DNA of 64,000 nt from Microlunatus elymi (GCF_007362775.1 NZ_CP041692.1:2728001-2792000); one strand, 5' to 3'. Shown: positions 25,035 through 39,667, counted from the first letter of the stretch. Program-made: numbers and translations. The notes: a model not told the origin generated them from the letters alone.

Positions 25035-26129
25035 CTACGGCCGCCAGCGGATCGACTCGATGTAGCGCTCGGAATCGCTGCCCTGGCTGGCGTAGTAGAC
25101 GATCAGGATGCTGCCGTCTGCCATGGCCAGGGCTCGTGGATAGCCCAGGTCGGGATCGCCGAGATCATCGATCAGGACCTGCGGGGCCGACCAGCTCCGA
25201 CCATGATCATCACTGATCACCGCCCGGATCCCGTACGGCATGGCCCGATGACCGTAGATCAACACCAGTCGGCCGGCGGCCGGCTTCACCAACGCCGGCG
25301 GGTTGCCGCCGCGGCCGGTGTCGGGCACCGGCGTGCTCCGAGGAACCCAACGCGACCCGTGATCATGACTGGCGAAGACGTCGATCCAGTGCGACCAGCG
25401 TCCCTCATGATCGGGGCCGGCGCAGCGGCGGGCCGTGATGATCACCCCGTCGTCGAGCAACACCGAGGACGGCATGATCGCAAAACCCTCCGGTTCGTCA
25501 CCGACCCAGCTCCGACGATGCAGCGTGCGGCCGCCGTCGCCGGTCCAGGCACACAGCACGCGGCCCTCGCTGCCGTCGGCCTTTCCGCAGGTCAGCTGGA
25601 AGAGCGCCTCGTGCCGGCCGAGCGGGATGATGTCGGTCCGTGCGGACATCGCCGTCGTGCCCAGCATCGGGATCCGGTAGGGACCCTGCCAGGACCTGGC
25701 CCGGTCGGTGCTGGTGTAGAACCAGGACCGGGCTCCGGCCTCGATCCCGGTACGAGCGCAGAGCGTGATCAACTCCGGGTCGGTGAAGTCGATCGGATCG
25801 ATCGGGCCAGCGAGATGATCATGGTCCAGTCGCGGTCCGATCTGCAGCCGTGGCTCGACATGTTCGTCCCCGGACAGCGTTGCGGCGCCGGTCGGGATCG
25901 CACCGGTGAACGGCTCATGATTCCAGCTGAGCCCGCCGTCGAGGCTGCGGGCCAGCACCGGTGCAAACGGCCGCGACTTGTCCCGAGGATGCAAGCCGCT
26001 GTCGATGCCCAACCAGCCGACGGCGAACATCGCGACCACTTCGTCGTCCCACCGCCAGAGTCCGTAGTTGGCCGGCCAGCCGGCGAGGCGGCCCGGCTCC
26101 CGGTAGACGGTTGTCCTGCTCAGCAACAT
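25035..26129 (-). CDS. Sialidase-like BNR-repeat beta-propeller protein
   Basis: A 364-residue protein with five Asp-box (S/TxDxGxxW) repeats spread along the chain: SLDGGLSW, STDRARSW, TGDGGRTL, SHDHGSRW and SDDHGRSW. Also present is the FRIP-like PRALAMADGSILIVYY segment, typical of six-bladed exo-alpha-sialidase or BNR-repeat folds. No signal peptide is seen. It could hydrolyse sialosides or another glycoside, or be a non-catalytic member. One loop (RLDHDHLAGPIDPIDF) carries GATC-rich iterated-motif sequence. It is convergent with the methyltransferase gene. Confidence 0.8.
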   Translation of the reverse strand: MLLSRTTVYREPGRLAGWPANYGLWRWDDEVVAMFAVGWLGIDSGLHPRDKSRPFAPVLARSLDGGLSWNHEPFTGAIPTGAATLSGDEHVEPRLQIGPRLDHDHLAGPIDPIDFTDPELITLCARTGIEAGARSWFYTSTDRARSWQGPYRIPMLGTTAMSARTDIIPLGRHEALFQLTCGKADGSEGRVLCAWTGDGGRTLHRRSWVGDEPEGFAIMPSSVLLDDGVIITARRCAGPDHEGRWSHWIDVFASHDHGSRWVPRSTPVPDTGRGGNPPALVKPAAGRLVLIYGHRAMPYGIRAVISDDHGRSWSAPQVLIDDLGDPDLGYPRALAMADGSILIVYYASQGSDSERYIESIRWRP

Positions 26130-26353
26130 GAGTGTCCGTTCGGGTCCGGGCCGGTGGTCACCTTCGGGTGATCACGTCGTGATGATCAAACAGCATGATC
26201 AACCGGGTTCGATCATCGGGCCACCGTGCTGCTGGCCGCGACCGGGGGCAAGACCGGCGACGTGTTCCCGCACCTGGCGGAAGGCGACCGAAGCCGAGCG
26301 GCCGTACTGAGTCAGATCTCCGCGCTTCGTAGGCTTTTCGAGGCCGCTCTCAA
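26130..26353. other. Intergenic region with clustered TGATCA sites
   Basis: The gap upstream of the sialidase-like gene contains several GATC-centred words within 60 bp (TGATCACG, GATGATCAA, CATGATCAA at 26194-26202, CGATCATCG). No protein gene is supported here. It presumably holds the sialidase promoter on the minus strand. Confidence 0.4.
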
Positions 26354-26929
26354 TCAGCCGGCGGTCCAGTCCGGGTCGCGACCGGCCAGGCCGAGGACTC
26401 GATGCAGTTGCGGCGCGTCGTCGGCCACCGGAACCCGCGGCCCGAACAATCCGCTCCGATCGGGATCGTCGGGCACCTGGGCACAGAACTGCTCGACCGC
26501 ATTCAGGGCCTCCGGCTCCACCTCGTACGACTGACCGGTCGCTGCGGCGAGGTCCCAACCGTGCAGCGTCACCTCGTCCAGGGCGACCAGGCCGGTGACC
26601 TCGCCGGGCATCTGCTGCCCGCCGGCCTTGCTCATGCCTTGCCACGCACTCGGGTCCTGCCAGGCTGCGGCGAGCTCGGCCAGACCGGCCCGGATGCTGT
26701 CGCGCCAGTCCTCGGGGAGCGGGGTGGTCGTCGGGTCCGGGGCGCCGGAGGTGGTCGGTCCGTCGATCTTGCGGGCAGCGTCCCGGAACGCGATCGACAG
26801 CCCGTGCAGATGATTGAGCAACACCCGTACCGACATCTGAGGGCAGGGCGTGGGCGCGTCCAGTTGATCATCGCGGACTTCGGCGACCAGCTGGGACACC
26901 CGGTCGGTGGTCGGTGTCAGGTCGATCAT
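26354..26929 (-). CDS. TIGR03086 family metal-binding protein (DinB/maleylpyruvate isomerase-like)
   Basis: A 191-residue actinobacterial protein of the TIGR03086 family: N-terminal DinB-like four-helix bundle with TPCPQMSVRVLLNHLHG (metal-binding His), and a second His in DEVTLHGWDLAAATGQ. The fold is shared with mycothiol-dependent maleylpyruvate isomerase, and some members are thought to use mycothiol or related thiols. The specific reaction is unknown. It is divergent from aconitase with about 120 bp between starts. Confidence 0.85.
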   Translation of the reverse strand: MIDLTPTTDRVSQLVAEVRDDQLDAPTPCPQMSVRVLLNHLHGLSIAFRDAARKIDGPTTSGAPDPTTTPLPEDWRDSIRAGLAELAAAWQDPSAWQGMSKAGGQQMPGEVTGLVALDEVTLHGWDLAAATGQSYEVEPEALNAVEQFCAQVPDDPDRSGLFGPRVPVADDAPQLHRVLGLAGRDPDWTAG

Positions 26930-27048
26930 GGTCGGACTCCTTCGTCGTTCACGGCTCGGCGCCGCTGATGGCGGTCACGTTAGCGACCCGCCCCGACAAA
27001 GTGGTGATATCTTGACGTCGAGAGAGTTTCCACGACGACGGAGTGACT
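26930..27048. promoter_or_regulatory. Divergent promoter region upstream of aconitase
   Basis: A short divergent gap. AT-rich GATATCTTGACG at about 27005-27016 contains a TTGACG hexamer oriented toward aconitase, but no well-spaced -10 was identified. GGAG at 27040-27043 lies 5 bases before ATG 27049 and supports that aconitase start. Confidence 0.35.
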
Positions 27049-29862
<2,814 letters not shown>

Positions 29863-29866
29863 GTGA

Positions 29867-30604
29867 TCAGCCCAGCTGGTCGACGGGGCGCAGCAGAACC
29901 TCGTGGATGGCGAGGTGCCGCGGCCGGGCCAGGACGAAGGCGATGATCTCGGCGACCTCCTCGGGCTTGACGGTGGCCTGGTCGTAGCCCTTCTGCACCT
30001 GCGCTCGGGTGGCCTCGTGGGTGATGTGCTGGGGCAGCTCGGTGTCGACGACGCCGGGCTCGATGAGGGTGACGCGGACGCCGGGGAGTAGTTCCTGACG
30101 CAGGGACTCCGACCAGCCGTTCATGCCCCACTTGGTGGCGGCGTAGACGCCGTTTCCGGCACGGGCGGTGCGGCCGGCGACGGAGGAGATGTTGACCAGG
30201 TCTCCGGCTCCGCCGTTCTTGAGCTGATCGAGGAAGACCTCGGTGGCGGTGATCGCGCCGAGCAGGTTCGCCTCGATCATGGTCCGGTAGTCGTGGTGCT
30301 GTTCGGAGGAGAAGGGGCCCAGCAGCATGATGCCGGCGTTGTTGACCAGAACGCCGGCTCCGCCGAGCTCGTCCTGCACCCGGGACGCTGCGGCGAGCAG
30401 GGAGTCGCGGTCGGTGACGTCGGCCTGGATCGCGACGGAGCCGTTGCCGAGTTCCTGGGCGAGGGCCTCGATGCGGTCCAGGCGGCGGGCCAGCAGCGCG
30501 ACCTGGTAACCGTCCGCCGCGAGGGCGCGGGCTGTCGCTGCGCCGATTCCGGAGGATGCTCCGGTGATGACCGCGACGCGGCCGACGCTCGGGTTCTCGT
30601 TCAT
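29867..30604 (-). CDS. SDR family NAD(P)-dependent oxidoreductase
   Basis: A 245-residue classical short-chain dehydrogenase. The cofactor motif is TGASSGIGAATARALA, then NNAGIM. The catalytic Ser lies in NISSVAGRT and the Tyr-Lys pair in YAATKWGMNG. NADP preference is suggested by the basic ARR after the second strand. The substrate is unknown. A 19-bp duplication and a copy of the cassette dyad lie upstream. It is the leftmost gene of the redox cassette and convergent with aconitase, 4 bp from its stop. Confidence 0.9.
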   Translation of the reverse strand: MNENPSVGRVAVITGASSGIGAATARALAADGYQVALLARRLDRIEALAQELGNGSVAIQADVTDRDSLLAAASRVQDELGGAGVLVNNAGIMLLGPFSSEQHHDYRTMIEANLLGAITATEVFLDQLKNGGAGDLVNISSVAGRTARAGNGVYAATKWGMNGWSESLRQELLPGVRVTLIEPGVVDTELPQHITHEATRAQVQKGYDQATVKPEEVAEIIAFVLARPRHLAIHEVLLRPVDQLG

Positions 30605-30620
30605 CGGTTGACTCCTTCTT

Positions 30621-30658
30621 CTCGTTCATCGCATTGCTGCTCGTTCATCGCATTGCTG
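30621..30658. repeat. 19-bp tandem duplication in the SDR leader
   Basis: CTCGTTCATCGCATTGCTG occurs twice in direct succession (30621-30639 and 30640-30658). On the coding strand of the SDR gene this puts extra ATGAACGAG words just upstream of the true start, which itself begins ATGAACGAG. It looks like slippage that copied the start region. Confidence 0.8.
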
Positions 30659-30699
30659 CGGCGCGGCGCGGCGGCGTCCTGCCGTCGTGCCTTGTCTCC

Positions 30700-30739
30700 A
30701 TCTCACCGATGGCACAGCGGGCGAGGAAGGGACTGCCAG
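30700..30739 (-). promoter_or_regulatory. Cassette promoter element E (SDR promoter)
   Basis: Minus strand: CTGGCAGTCCCTTCC starts at 30739 and TGAGAT starts 34 bp further on (30705). It matches 13 of 15 bases of the element in front of the AKR gene at 33570 and keeps the same 34-bp offset, although the -10-like hexamer is weaker. It would drive the SDR gene about 100 bp downstream. Confidence 0.5.
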
Positions 30740-30758
30740 TTCCACCTTCCCGGCGGCG

Positions 30759-32536
<1,778 letters not shown>

Positions 32537-32578
32537 ATCGGCGGCACGATGAACCGCTGACGGGGGGCAAGGGGTGGA

Positions 32579-32618
32579 CTGGCAGTTCCTCCCACGTCCC
32601 GCCGTCCTCGCTTAGGTT
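32579..32618 (+). promoter_or_regulatory. Cassette promoter element B (regulator promoter)
   Basis: CTGGCAGTTCCTCCC (32579-32593) with TAGGTT 34 bp downstream (32613-32618). The regulator ATG is only 6 bases after the hexamer, so the transcript would be leaderless. Presence of the motif before the regulator gene itself suggests autoregulation. Confidence 0.65.
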
Positions 32619-32624
32619 TGACGG

Positions 32625-33521
32625 ATGGACCATCAGGACGAGGTGACCGATTTCCTGCGCACCCGCAGGGACCGGATCACGCCCGACCAGGCCGGCATCA
32701 TCGGCGGCGGCCGCCGCCGGGTCCCGGGCCTGCGCCGCGAAGAGGTCGCGATGCTCACCGGGGTGAGCGTCGAGTACTACGCGCGGATGGAGCGCGGCGA
32801 CCTGCGCGGTGTCTCGCTGGAGGTCCTGGACGCGCTGGCGCGGACCCTGAGGCTGAACGAGGCCGAGACCGACCACCTGGCCGACCTCGCGAAGGCCGCC
32901 GGTCCGACGCCGCCGCGGATGCGGCGCAGCAAGGCCAGGGAGCAGGCGGTGTCGGCCGAGCTGCAACGGTTCCTGGACGCCGTGACCGGCGCGCCGATGT
33001 ACGTGCGCGACCGCCGGCTCGACTTCGTCGCCGCGAACGCGCTGGGCCGAGCGCTGTACGCACCGATGCTCGATGACCCGGCGAACCAGGGCAACACCGC
33101 CCGGTTCACCTTCCTCAGTCCCGCCTCACGGGTGTTCTTCCCCGACTGGGAGGTGAACGCCGACGACCTGGTCGCCACCCTGCGCACCTACGCAGGGCAG
33201 AACCCGCTGGACAAGCCGCTCACCGACCTGATCGGTGAGCTCGTGTGCCGCTCCGACGCGTTCCGGTTGCGGTGGGCCCGGCACGACGTGCGCCACCACC
33301 GCACCGGCCTGAAGCGGATGCGCCACCCGGCGGTCGGCGACCTCGAGCTGTCCTATCAGGCGATGGAGTTCCCGGCGAACCCTGACTGGTTCATGTTCGC
33401 CTTCACCGCCGAGCCCGGTTCGCCGAGCGACGAGCGGATCAAGTTGCTCGGCAGCCTCGCCGCGACCCCGGAGCTCGTCCAGGAGGCGGGCCGGCGCGAC
33501 CGCCGGGAACGCCAGGGGTGA
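32625..33521 (+). CDS. XRE-family transcriptional regulator with MmyB-type ligand-binding domain
   Basis: A 298-residue regulator. The N-terminal helix-turn-helix (about 8-80) contains RRVPGLRREEVAMLTGVSVEYYARMERG. The C-terminal MmyB-like domain (about 110-290) includes RDRRLDFVAANALGRALYAPM and RHDVRHHRTGLKRMRHPAVGDLEL. Family members are common in actinomycetes beside oxidoreductase genes and bind an unidentified, probably lipophilic, ligand. Here five promoters around it share a dyad, including its own. It is thus the obvious candidate for the cassette's regulator (inference). It lies between two AKR genes, all in the same direction. Confidence 0.92.
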   Translation: MDHQDEVTDFLRTRRDRITPDQAGIIGGGRRRVPGLRREEVAMLTGVSVEYYARMERGDLRGVSLEVLDALARTLRLNEAETDHLADLAKAAGPTPPRMRRSKAREQAVSAELQRFLDAVTGAPMYVRDRRLDFVAANALGRALYAPMLDDPANQGNTARFTFLSPASRVFFPDWEVNADDLVATLRTYAGQNPLDKPLTDLIGELVCRSDAFRLRWARHDVRHHRTGLKRMRHPAVGDLELSYQAMEFPANPDWFMFAFTAEPGSPSDERIKLLGSLAATPELVQEAGRRDRRERQG

Positions 33522-33522
33522 A

Positions 33523-33562
33523 CTGACAGTTCCTTCCTGACCGCGCCGGGCCCTCCTAGCGT
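33523..33562 (+). promoter_or_regulatory. Cassette promoter element C (second AKR promoter)
   Basis: CTGACAGTTCCTTCC (33523-33537) with TAGCGT 34 bp downstream (33557-33562). Here the dyad GAACTGACAGTTC is a perfect palindrome about a central A. ATG 33570 follows the hexamer by 7 bases, so the message is predicted leaderless. Confidence 0.7.
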
Positions 33563-33569
33563 TGGTGCC

Positions 33570-35481
<1,912 letters not shown>

Positions 35482-35503
35482 CGTCGCAGCTCCACCGACG
35501 ACG

Positions 35504-35531
35504 AGGCCCCGCAGATCGCTCCGCGGGGCCT
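35504..35531 (+). terminator. Terminator after the AKR operon
   Basis: AGGCCCCGC (35504-35512) and GCGGGGCCT (35523-35531) form a 9-bp G+C-rich stem with a 10-nt loop, 23 bp beyond the AKR stop. It lies between convergent genes (AKR and the CMD-like gene). A short TT follows. Confidence 0.7.
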
Positions 35532-35575
35532 TCGCGATGGTCGACGTGAGGAGTGAGACACCGCCGTCCTGCTGC

Positions 35576-35896
35576 TCAGCGGTCTTCGAGCACCCGCTTG
35601 AGCGTCGTCGCCGCGGTCATCCCCGCCGGCCAGCCGGCGTAGAAGGCCAGGTGCGTGGCGACCTCGGCCAGCTCGTCCTGGGTGACGCCGTTGTCCAGCG
35701 CCAGATTCAGGTGCGAGCGCAGCTGGTCGGTCCGACCGAGCGCCGTCAGCGCCGCGACGGTGACCAGGCTCCGGTCCCGCGCCGACAGCTCAGGCCGTGC
35801 CCAGACGTCGCCGAACAGCACCCCATCGGTCAGCTCCGCGAGCTTGGGCGCGACATCGCCCACCAGCTGCTGCGCTCGGCTCTTCTGCTCGGTCAT
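35576..35896 (-). CDS. Carboxymuconolactone decarboxylase (CMD/AhpD-like) family protein
   Basis: A 106-residue CMD-fold protein: WARPELSARDRSLVTVAALTALGR, QLRSHLNLALDNGVTQDELAEVATHLAFYAGWP. The catalytic CxxC of AhpD peroxidases is absent, so it resembles the gamma-carboxymuconolactone decarboxylase branch. In redox cassettes such proteins often act as small decarboxylases or in detoxification, but the reaction here is unknown. AGGAGG upstream of ATG 35896 is strong. Its promoter carries the cassette dyad on the minus strand. Confidence 0.9.
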   Translation of the reverse strand: MTEQKSRAQQLVGDVAPKLAELTDGVLFGDVWARPELSARDRSLVTVAALTALGRTDQLRSHLNLALDNGVTQDELAEVATHLAFYAGWPAGMTAATTLKRVLEDR

Positions 35897-35946
35897 GCAA
35901 TGCCTCCTGAAGATCGGTCAGGAAACAGGAGTGTTCCCTGCGATCG

Positions 35947-35986
35947 ACGCTACGGCGGCAAGGCCGGGGGAGGGAGGAACCGTCAT
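35947..35986 (-). promoter_or_regulatory. Cassette promoter element D (CMD promoter)
   Basis: Minus strand: ATGACGGTTCCTCCC starts at 35986 and TAGCGT starts 34 bp later at 35952, the same offset as elements A, B and C. It lies about 50 bp upstream of the CMD start. It brings the rightmost gene of the cassette into the same presumed regulon. Confidence 0.6.
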
Positions 35987-36033
35987 TACACCCAAGACGA
36001 GTGCGCAGCTCGGCGTCTCGCGATCGGCTCGGA

Positions 36034-36567
36034 TTACTGGCTGGGGTGGAGTTCCATGGTGTCCAGGACGTGGCGTTCCAGGTCCTGGTTGTACTGCGGG
36101 CTGAGGATCGACACCGCGACCGACTGCGGGTAGGGCCAGCGGACGGCCACGATCCACTCGCCGTTGACGGGGTCGCCGTTGTTGTTGGTGATGGTGTACC
36201 GAGTGAGGGTCGCGGTGGTCGCGCCCTTGATCTTGACGTCGCGCTTCTCGACGATCTTGAAACCCTGCACGCCACCGAGCCGGGCCTTGCCCTCCAGGGT
36301 GCCGACCGCCTCGCGCGCGGTGGTGTACTCGCCGAAGTCACCGGACAGTTGCATCTGCTCGACGGAGTCCTTCGACAGTCGGTAGCCGTCGGTCCACGGC
36401 TTGGTCACCTGCATCTTGGTGGACCAGTTCGCCGGCCGGTCGACGGTGAGCTTGCCGGTGGACACCTCGACCCAGTCCTTGGCGCCGGACGCGCAGCCGA
36501 CCGAACCGACGGCCAGGGCGGCCGCAACCACCAGGGTCACTACGCCGCGTAGCTGGCGATGAAACAT
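36034..36567 (-). CDS. Hypothetical lipoprotein
   Basis: A 177-residue protein with a lipoprotein signal: basic start MFHRQLRG, hydrophobic VVTLVVAAALAVG, lipobox VGC at about residue 26. The mature part (WVEVSTGKLTVDRPANW, then AREAVGTLEGKARLG, PVNGEWIVAVRWPYPQSVAVSIL) looks like a single beta-rich domain. The family is not recognised. GGGAG precedes ATG 36567. It lies at the left end of the Tad locus beside the large pilin-signal protein, so a pilus-related envelope role is possible but unproven. Two copies of CAAGATCAA lie just upstream. Confidence 0.75.
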   Translation of the reverse strand: MFHRQLRGVVTLVVAAALAVGSVGCASGAKDWVEVSTGKLTVDRPANWSTKMQVTKPWTDGYRLSKDSVEQMQLSGDFGEYTTAREAVGTLEGKARLGGVQGFKIVEKRDVKIKGATTATLTRYTITNNNGDPVNGEWIVAVRWPYPQSVAVSILSPQYNQDLERHVLDTMELHPSQ

Positions 36568-36745
36568 GCTGCTCCCGTTCAAGATCAACTTCCAAGATCA
36601 ACTTCCGAACCCGCCCGATCCGGTCCGGCGGTCGGCCGCCGGTGGCTCGAAAGGCTCCGTCACTGTACCCAAGCCCGGCAAGGATCCCGGCGTTCGCCCA
36701 TCAGCCCTCCAACGACTTGGCCCGGACCAATCAGCCCCTAGACGA

Positions 36746-38197
36746 TCAGCCCAGGCATTCCGGAAAGTCGACCGGCGTCCGTACGCCGCTGCTGTCGGGC
36801 GCGTCGAGATAGCTCGCCTTGACCGCCTTGTTGTCCTGTGTGGTCAGGGAGAAGTCGACGCCGAGGGCGACGCCGAGCTTGACCTCGGCGGCGAACCCCT
36901 CCTTGTCGGTGATCTGGTCGTAGCTGACCTCGCTGGACTGTGCTTGCTGGTAGAAGAGGTTCTGGATGTCGTCGTTCGGTTCGGCCTTGGTCGGATTCAG
37001 CATGCCCGGCGTGATGATGCCGCCGTAGTCGAGCCAGGTGTTGATCATGTTCCGCTGCTCGTCGGTGCTGACGTTCAGGCTGGACGTGGTGACGGTGACG
37101 TCGCCGGCGCCGGCGCTCGAAGAGCTGCTGCCGCCGAGATCGGACTGCCCGTTGTTCACCGTGCCGGTGATCGAGCCACTGCTGGTGCTGGTCACCGTGA
37201 CATTGGTGATCTTGCCGTCCTTGTCCTGGGTGATCGACATCGACGACCCGAGCAAACCCTTGACCTGGCCGGAGAGCGGGCCGAGGGTGCCGTCGGCGGA
37301 GGCGTAGCCGGTGATGTTGGTGGTGTAGGTCGTGGTGTCGGTGTCGGAGTTGGTGATCTGAGTCCATTTGCCGCTGCCGCCGATGGTCAGGCCGGCCTTG
37401 GCCAGCTTGAGGTTCGGCACCTTGGAATCGTTCTCGGTGCTGCTGCTGCCACTGCTGGTCGGGTCGTCCTGCTTGTCCCAGGGCAACGAGACGCCGAGGC
37501 TGCCCGTGGCTGATCCCTCGACCTCGATCGAGGTGACGCTCTGATTCGGCGGCTTCGGCGGGTCGACCTCGCCCATGGTGAGAACGGCGATGGCCCCGCC
37601 CGGCTGCTTCATCATCTCCTGCTGTGCCAGGTAGTCGTCCAGTTGGTCCTTCATCTTCTTCGCCTCGTCGGCGTCCTTGAAGGTCCAGGTGCTGCCGTAG
37701 TCGAACTTGACCCCGGCTCCGAAATCGACCTTGGCCTCGGCCTTCAACTTGCCGATGTCGAACTTGGCGCCGACGCCGCCTGTGACCCCCAGCCCGGCGC
37801 CGTCGGTGGCGGTGTAGGTTACGGTGCCGTCGCTGTAGGTGGTTTCGATGAAGCCGGCGTTGTTGCCGATCTTGATGAACGCGATCTTGATCTCGCTGTT
37901 CACCTGCTCGCTGTGATCGCTGATCCGGCACTTCTTCGGCTTCGGGTCGAAATCCTTGCCGTTGTTGGGATTTCCGGGGTCCTGAGACCCTGAGCAGGAG
38001 CCCGCTCCGAGCGCCGTCTTCACCTTGCAGATCGCGTCCTGGGCCAGCTTGTCGAACTGCCCTCCCTGCAAGGCCAAGATCGCCCCGACAGCAACGACGG
38101 CGGCCAGCGCGATGGCGGCGACGTATTCCAGCGTGCCCGTACCGCGCTCGCGCTGTCGCGAGCTGCGGACGCCCGCGCCGGAATCGTGTTGCGTCAT
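36746..38197 (-). CDS. Large pilin-signal (Flp/TadE-like) protein with beta-rich passenger domain
   Basis: A 483-residue protein not assigned to a known family. Residues 1-45 copy a type IVb prepilin start: basic RQRERG, cleavage-type G19 followed by TGTLEYV (Glu at +5), then hydrophobic AAIALAAVVAVGAILAL. It resembles the Flp pilin encoded at 51066. The remaining 430 residues are extracellular-type: Gly/Ser/Thr-rich beta repeats, a charged alpha segment (DEAKKMKDQLDDYLAQQEMM), a Thr-rich stretch (SDTDTTTYTTN) and a Ser-rich linker. ATG 38197 has GGGAGA upstream. A palindrome shared with the flp promoter lies 75 bp upstream. Probably a pilus tip adhesin or minor pilin (inference). Confidence 0.8.
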   Translation of the reverse strand: MTQHDSGAGVRSSRQRERGTGTLEYVAAIALAAVVAVGAILALQGGQFDKLAQDAICKVKTALGAGSCSGSQDPGNPNNGKDFDPKPKKCRISDHSEQVNSEIKIAFIKIGNNAGFIETTYSDGTVTYTATDGAGLGVTGGVGAKFDIGKLKAEAKVDFGAGVKFDYGSTWTFKDADEAKKMKDQLDDYLAQQEMMKQPGGAIAVLTMGEVDPPKPPNQSVTSIEVEGSATGSLGVSLPWDKQDDPTSSGSSSTENDSKVPNLKLAKAGLTIGGSGKWTQITNSDTDTTTYTTNITGYASADGTLGPLSGQVKGLLGSSMSITQDKDGKITNVTVTSTSSGSITGTVNNGQSDLGGSSSSSAGAGDVTVTTSSLNVSTDEQRNMINTWLDYGGIITPGMLNPTKAEPNDDIQNLFYQQAQSSEVSYDQITDKEGFAAEVKLGVALGVDFSLTTQDNKAVKASYLDAPDSSGVRTPVDFPECLG

Positions 38198-38271
38198 CAA
38201 GTCTCCCGAGAAGTGCCTGGGCCCGATCGGGCCGCGAGGGTCAACCGTACGAAAAGCGGGGTGCGCAGTGG

Positions 38272-38287
38272 TGGGCCCGCGGACCCA
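38272..38287 (-). promoter_or_regulatory. TGGGCCC palindrome upstream of the large pilin-signal gene
   Basis: TGGGCCCGCGGACCCA, one base from the perfect palindrome TGGGCCCGCGGGCCCA found upstream of flp. Single TGGGCCC half-sites also occur at 38218-38224, 38292-38298 and about 38323. This is a likely operator shared by pilin-type genes. Confidence 0.5.
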
Positions 38288-38367
38288 TCCCTGGGCCCAA
38301 ATCCTTCCCGGGCCCCGGCGCCTGGGCCCCGACGTTGGCGGAATCGCGTCGGCCCGGACCGTCGCGG

Positions 38368-38832
38368 CTACCGCTGTCGGTCTTTGAGTCTCCAGGTCGC
38401 ACAGAGCGTCAGCAACTGGATGGCGGTCCCGACCGGAACGCCGATCAGAACCGTGGCCCAGGGCAGCGGCAGCAGGGCTTTGCGGACCACCTGCCCGGCC
38501 GCGTACATGAGGATCCCGCCGAGGATGACGACGTCGACGACCGCGGCGGTGATCAACTGCGGCAGCAGGCTGACGCGTTGCACGATCAGCCCGGCGGCTA
38601 CTCCGGCGGCGAAACCCGCGATCACGACCACCGCGTAGCCGGAATACGGCACCCGGCCGATGGCACGAAGATTGCCGAGGATCAGACTGCTCAGAAGGGT
38701 GCCGGCAATCAACGCCGGGCAGACGACGAGGAACATCCGGACCGCGGAACGCAGCCCGGACAACTCGGCGGTAGCGGACCCCGGTGAGGACAACTCCACG
38801 GGCTGACCGTCTCTGGGATGGCCGTAGGACAA
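38368..38832 (-). CDS. Hypothetical four-helix membrane protein
   Basis: A 154-residue protein with four predicted membrane helices (about 34-55, 64-85, 92-113 and 124-145: FLVVCPALIAGTLLSSLIL and others) and an N-terminal polar tail. No family recognised. Start is TTG 38832 with AGGG upstream; ATG at residue 33 is an alternative. It precedes the large pilin-signal gene on the same strand (170 bp gap) and is divergent from the prepilin peptidase gene, so it belongs to the Tad region by position only. Confidence 0.65.
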   Translation of the reverse strand: MSYGHPRDGQPVELSSPGSATAELSGLRSAVRMFLVVCPALIAGTLLSSLILGNLRAIGRVPYSGYAVVVIAGFAAGVAAGLIVQRVSLLPQLITAAVVDVVILGGILMYAAGQVVRKALLPLPWATVLIGVPVGTAIQLLTLCATWRLKDRQR

Positions 38833-39022
38833 GGCGATCGCCCTTCAGTGCAGGCATGGTGGTTGATCTTGAGCTGCTCGCGTAACGTTCACGAACGGCG
38901 CCCGGCGGATCGCCGAAGACGCGACCCTCGAGCGCGGACACTGTATCCGTTGCCGGGGTGACACCGAAGTCCGAGTTGTGACCGACGTGAGCCGGAAGAG
39001 ACAAGCGAAACCTGGGAGATCC

Positions 39023-39667
39023 GTGAGTCAGTGGTGGTTGGTCGGCCTGGCGGCGGTGTTGTCCGCCGCAGCAGCCTGGTGGCTGCACCGCGGCAGTTTT
39101 CGGTACGACGATGACGTGATCCATCACCGCCCGCCGGTCTGGACCGTGCCGGTGGTCGCCGTGGCCGGCAGCGTGCTGGCCGCCCCGCTGGTGGCAAACC
39201 GGCCGGTCCTGGTGAACCTGATCTTCGTCCTGGCCTGGGTCTGGGCGGTCGTGCTGGCCTTCATCGACTTCTCGGTCCGCCGACTGCCGGACAAGCTCAC
39301 GCTGCCGGCCTACCCGCTGGCCGCACTCGGTTTGGCCTTGTGCAGTTGGCAGATCGGTGACTGGCAGGCACTCCTCTGGGCGGCGATCTGCGCCGCGAGT
39401 GCCGTCGTCGGGTTCCTGCTGCTCGCCCTCTTCGGGTCGAGCAAGGAGGGCTTGGGACTCGGAGACGTCAAGCTGGCAGGGGTTCTGGGCGGTTTGCTCG
39501 GCTGGCTCGATCCGATGGTCGCCGTGCTCGGACTGCTGACCGGATTCATCCTCGGTGGACTGGTCGCGGTGGTGATCATGATCGCCCGTCGCGGCGGACG
39601 ACAGAGCCACATGACCTTCGGCCCGGCTATGATTCTGGGCGCCTACCTGTGGGCCCTACTCGGCTGA
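39023..39667 (+). CDS. Prepilin peptidase (A24 family, TadV/CpaA-like)
   Basis: A 214-residue membrane aspartyl peptidase that cleaves type IV prepilin leaders on the cytoplasmic side. The two catalytic aspartates are expected in VLAFIDFSVRRLPDKLTLP and in GLGLGDVKLAGVLG, both visible. About seven hydrophobic segments span the protein, ending MTFGPAMILGAYLWALLG. GTG 39023 is preferred over GTG 38978 because GGGAG lies 5 bases upstream. Its substrates should be the four proteins here with G/xxxxE signals (Flp, TadE, the CpaE fusion tail, the large pilin-like protein). Confidence 0.9.
   Translation: MSQWWLVGLAAVLSAAAAWWLHRGSFRYDDDVIHHRPPVWTVPVVAVAGSVLAAPLVANRPVLVNLIFVLAWVWAVVLAFIDFSVRRLPDKLTLPAYPLAALGLALCSWQIGDWQALLWAAICAASAVVGFLLLALFGSSKEGLGLGDVKLAGVLGGLLGWLDPMVAVLGLLTGFILGGLVAVVIMIARRGGRQSHMTFGPAMILGAYLWALLG

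Noticed and set aside
26226-26534. Plus-strand frame across the gap and the TIGR03086 gene
   Set aside because: It is antisense to a conserved gene for most of its length and shows no motifs.
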